A stretch of 35,391 bases of DNA. Origin: Rhodospirillaceae bacterium. GTDB lineage: Bacteria; Pseudomonadota; Alphaproteobacteria; UBA2966. A program made the position numbers and the translations under genes. The stretch covers positions 3,298 to 38,688 of the forward strand of contig NZDS01000112.1 in the NCBI GenBank assembly GCA_002690215.1. The letters are read 5' to 3'. This document shows, in pieces, positions 34,470 to 35,391 of the stretch; position 1 is the stretch's first letter; each line of letters opens with the position of its first letter. The notes under the pieces were generated by a model. The model worked only from the letters and a program-made list of their open reading frames with translations. It was not told where the DNA came from and did no database searches.

Positions 34470-34515
34470 AAAGTAGGGACAGGGACCACTTTAAAGTAGG
34501 GACAGGGACCACTTT
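34470..34515. repeat. 23-bp exact tandem repeat, two copies plus a partial third
   Basis: The unit beginning AAAGTAGGGACAGGGACCAC and ending in TTT occurs at 34470-34492 and again, base for base, at 34493-34515. A partial copy, CAGGGACCATTT, follows at 34516-34527. The unit's ends AAAGT and ACTTT are mutually inverted. It lies seven bases after the CoA-transferase stop. The rest of 34528-34571 shows nothing I can name. Confidence 0.85.
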
Positions 34516-34571
34516 CAGGGACCATTTGATTGCGAGCGGCTGGCAGGGCGTGACCCGGTGAGAAATCCGCG

Positions 34572-35261
34572 CTAAGGCACCAGGCGGGAGAGCTCGGTGG
34601 TGATCTCGCTGAGGCGACCAAGCAGGCGTTCGACGAGGAAGTTGTAGTTGGCGTCGATGGCATCGACGGCCGCCGGCTTCAGACTGCCTGACTCGAGGTC
34701 GTTGGCCGCTGTTTCGAAGCGCTGCAGCGCTTCGTCGAGCAGGTCGTTGTAGCGTTTGCTGAGGCGCATGAATTCGGCAAACTTGGCCTTCAGATTCTTG
34801 TCCGGGATGAGGGCCAGGTTGGCCGACGATTTCTTCTCCTGGCTGCGGGCCATGTCCAATGCCAGGCGGCCGACCGCCGCTCTCTTGCGGGCGTCGACGG
34901 CCCAGCCCCGCGCCGCCGGCCGGTTGGCTCCGTTCTTCAGGCCTTCGTGCAAGCTGACGCGAGCGTCGGCCATCATCGACCCCGCGACCATGAGGAAATA
35001 GTCGGTGGACTGGAAATACTCGAAGCCGAGGAATTCCCGAGCCGACTTGGATCTCAGCGTGGCCCGGGCCAGACGCCGGTCGAGGACGCCGGCGGCATTG
35101 TAGGCGGCGCTCGGCATGGCCCCTTCTCGCGTCGCCTGCTGCAAGGCTTCCGAGACGGCGAGGAAATGGCGTACCTGTTTGTGTTGCTGTTTGAGGAGGC
35201 GCAGCGCGGCCGTCATGGTCTTTCTCAGCACCGGGTTGCGCACTTTTCCCGGAATGGTCAA
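34572..35261 (-). CDS. Helical protein of unknown function
   Basis: The reading covers up to 229 residues of predominantly helical, Ala/Leu/Arg-rich protein, with 'GFEYFQSTDYFLMVAGSMMA' in the middle and a long final helix 'YNFLVERLLGRLSEITTELS'. No signal peptide or membrane segment is clear; residues 85-105 are moderately hydrophobic. The start is uncertain. The TTG at 35261 has no Shine-Dalgarno, GTG 35243 and ATG 35216 (with GAGAAAG upstream) are alternatives, and the frame remains open about 60 bases further upstream, where AAGGA stands eight bases before a CTG. I recognise no family. Coding character is supported by its length and third-position GC. Confidence 0.5.
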   Translation of the reverse strand: MTIPGKVRNPVLRKTMTAALRLLKQQHKQVRHFLAVSEALQQATREGAMPSAAYNAAGVLDRRLARATLRSKSAREFLGFEYFQSTDYFLMVAGSMMADARVSLHEGLKNGANRPAARGWAVDARKRAAVGRLALDMARSQEKKSSANLALIPDKNLKAKFAEFMRLSKRYNDLLDEALQRFETAANDLESGSLKPAAVDAIDANYNFLVERLLGRLSEITTELSRLVP

Positions 35262-35391
35262 GGTCGGCAGCAGCGCGCCGTATTCCTTTAGAGTACGAAA
35301 AACCGGCCGATCCTTTGAGGACGCTTCGGATCATGCTGCCATGCGAGGCTGGCAGGCGCTAAAAAAGGGTGATCTGAGCACTGCGATGAAA

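Noticed and set aside
34470-34527. CRISPR array
   Set aside because: The repeat units are directly adjacent with no spacers, and no cas genes are present.

Overview
The window is GC-rich, densely packed bacterial chromosome that most resembles an alphaproteobacterium, probably Rhodospirillales-like or a related free-living lineage. The placement is inference. It rests on the secA / argJ / mutT neighbourhood, the NDUFAF5-like methyltransferase next to comF-grxC-nitrilase, the paired acyl-CoA dehydrogenases and the base composition. I saw no rRNA, tRNA, CRISPR array, integrase, transposase or prophage gene. Almost everything reads as a stable chromosome with short intergenic gaps.

Layout: 1-381 is the 3' end of a LysR-type regulator. 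382-1318 is an unusual low-gene-density stretch. It holds a run of near-perfect inverted repeats, a candidate terminated small RNA (about 478-622), a 41-residue hydrophobic ORF and a TrmO/TsaA-like fragment with no good start codon. 1430-3641 holds a zinc alcohol dehydrogenase converging on an epoxide hydrolase. 3675-8311 is the secA <-> argJ-mutT housekeeping block, with a well-formed sigma70-type promoter for secA. 8361-10026 carries a secreted unknown and the NDUFAF5-like methyltransferase. 10093-11999 is a comF-grxC-nitrilase operon. 12034-16701 holds a Ldh2-type dehydrogenase, a divergent pair of acyl-CoA dehydrogenase subunits and a radical-SAM (anSME-like) maturase. A TorD-family chaperone converges on the maturase with no spacer.

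17343-19883 is the least ordinary part. A two-gene module has been tandemly duplicated together with its leader: an ATC_hydrolase-family protein plus an exported EF-hand protein with a TonB/TolA-like C-terminus. In the first copy the EF-hand partner has decayed to a frameshifted remnant. 20065-24765 is a four-gene, translationally coupled Gld-type ABC operon (ATPase, permease, GldG-like protein, DUF4340 protein). An ACR3-type arsenite permease and a sulfotransferase follow in the same direction. 27031-30084 (minus strand) holds a Nudix hydrolase, an acidic protein built from two diverged copies of one unknown domain, and a tandem universal stress protein ending in a very strong terminator. 30204-34463 holds an OFA-type MFS transporter, an acyl-CoA ligase and a CaiB/BaiF CoA-transferase, with repeat hairpins between the transporter and ligase. 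The window ends with a 23-bp tandem repeat and a helical protein of unknown function.

Functionally, the block mixes housekeeping (secretion, arginine biosynthesis, redox, NTP sanitation) with CoA-thioester metabolism and cell-envelope functions. The best candidates for something undescribed are the duplicated ATC_hydrolase / EF-hand-TonB module, the hairpin-rich candidate small RNA near the left end, and the duplicated-domain protein at 27882-28919. All calls come from reading the sequence and recalling protein families; no search was run.
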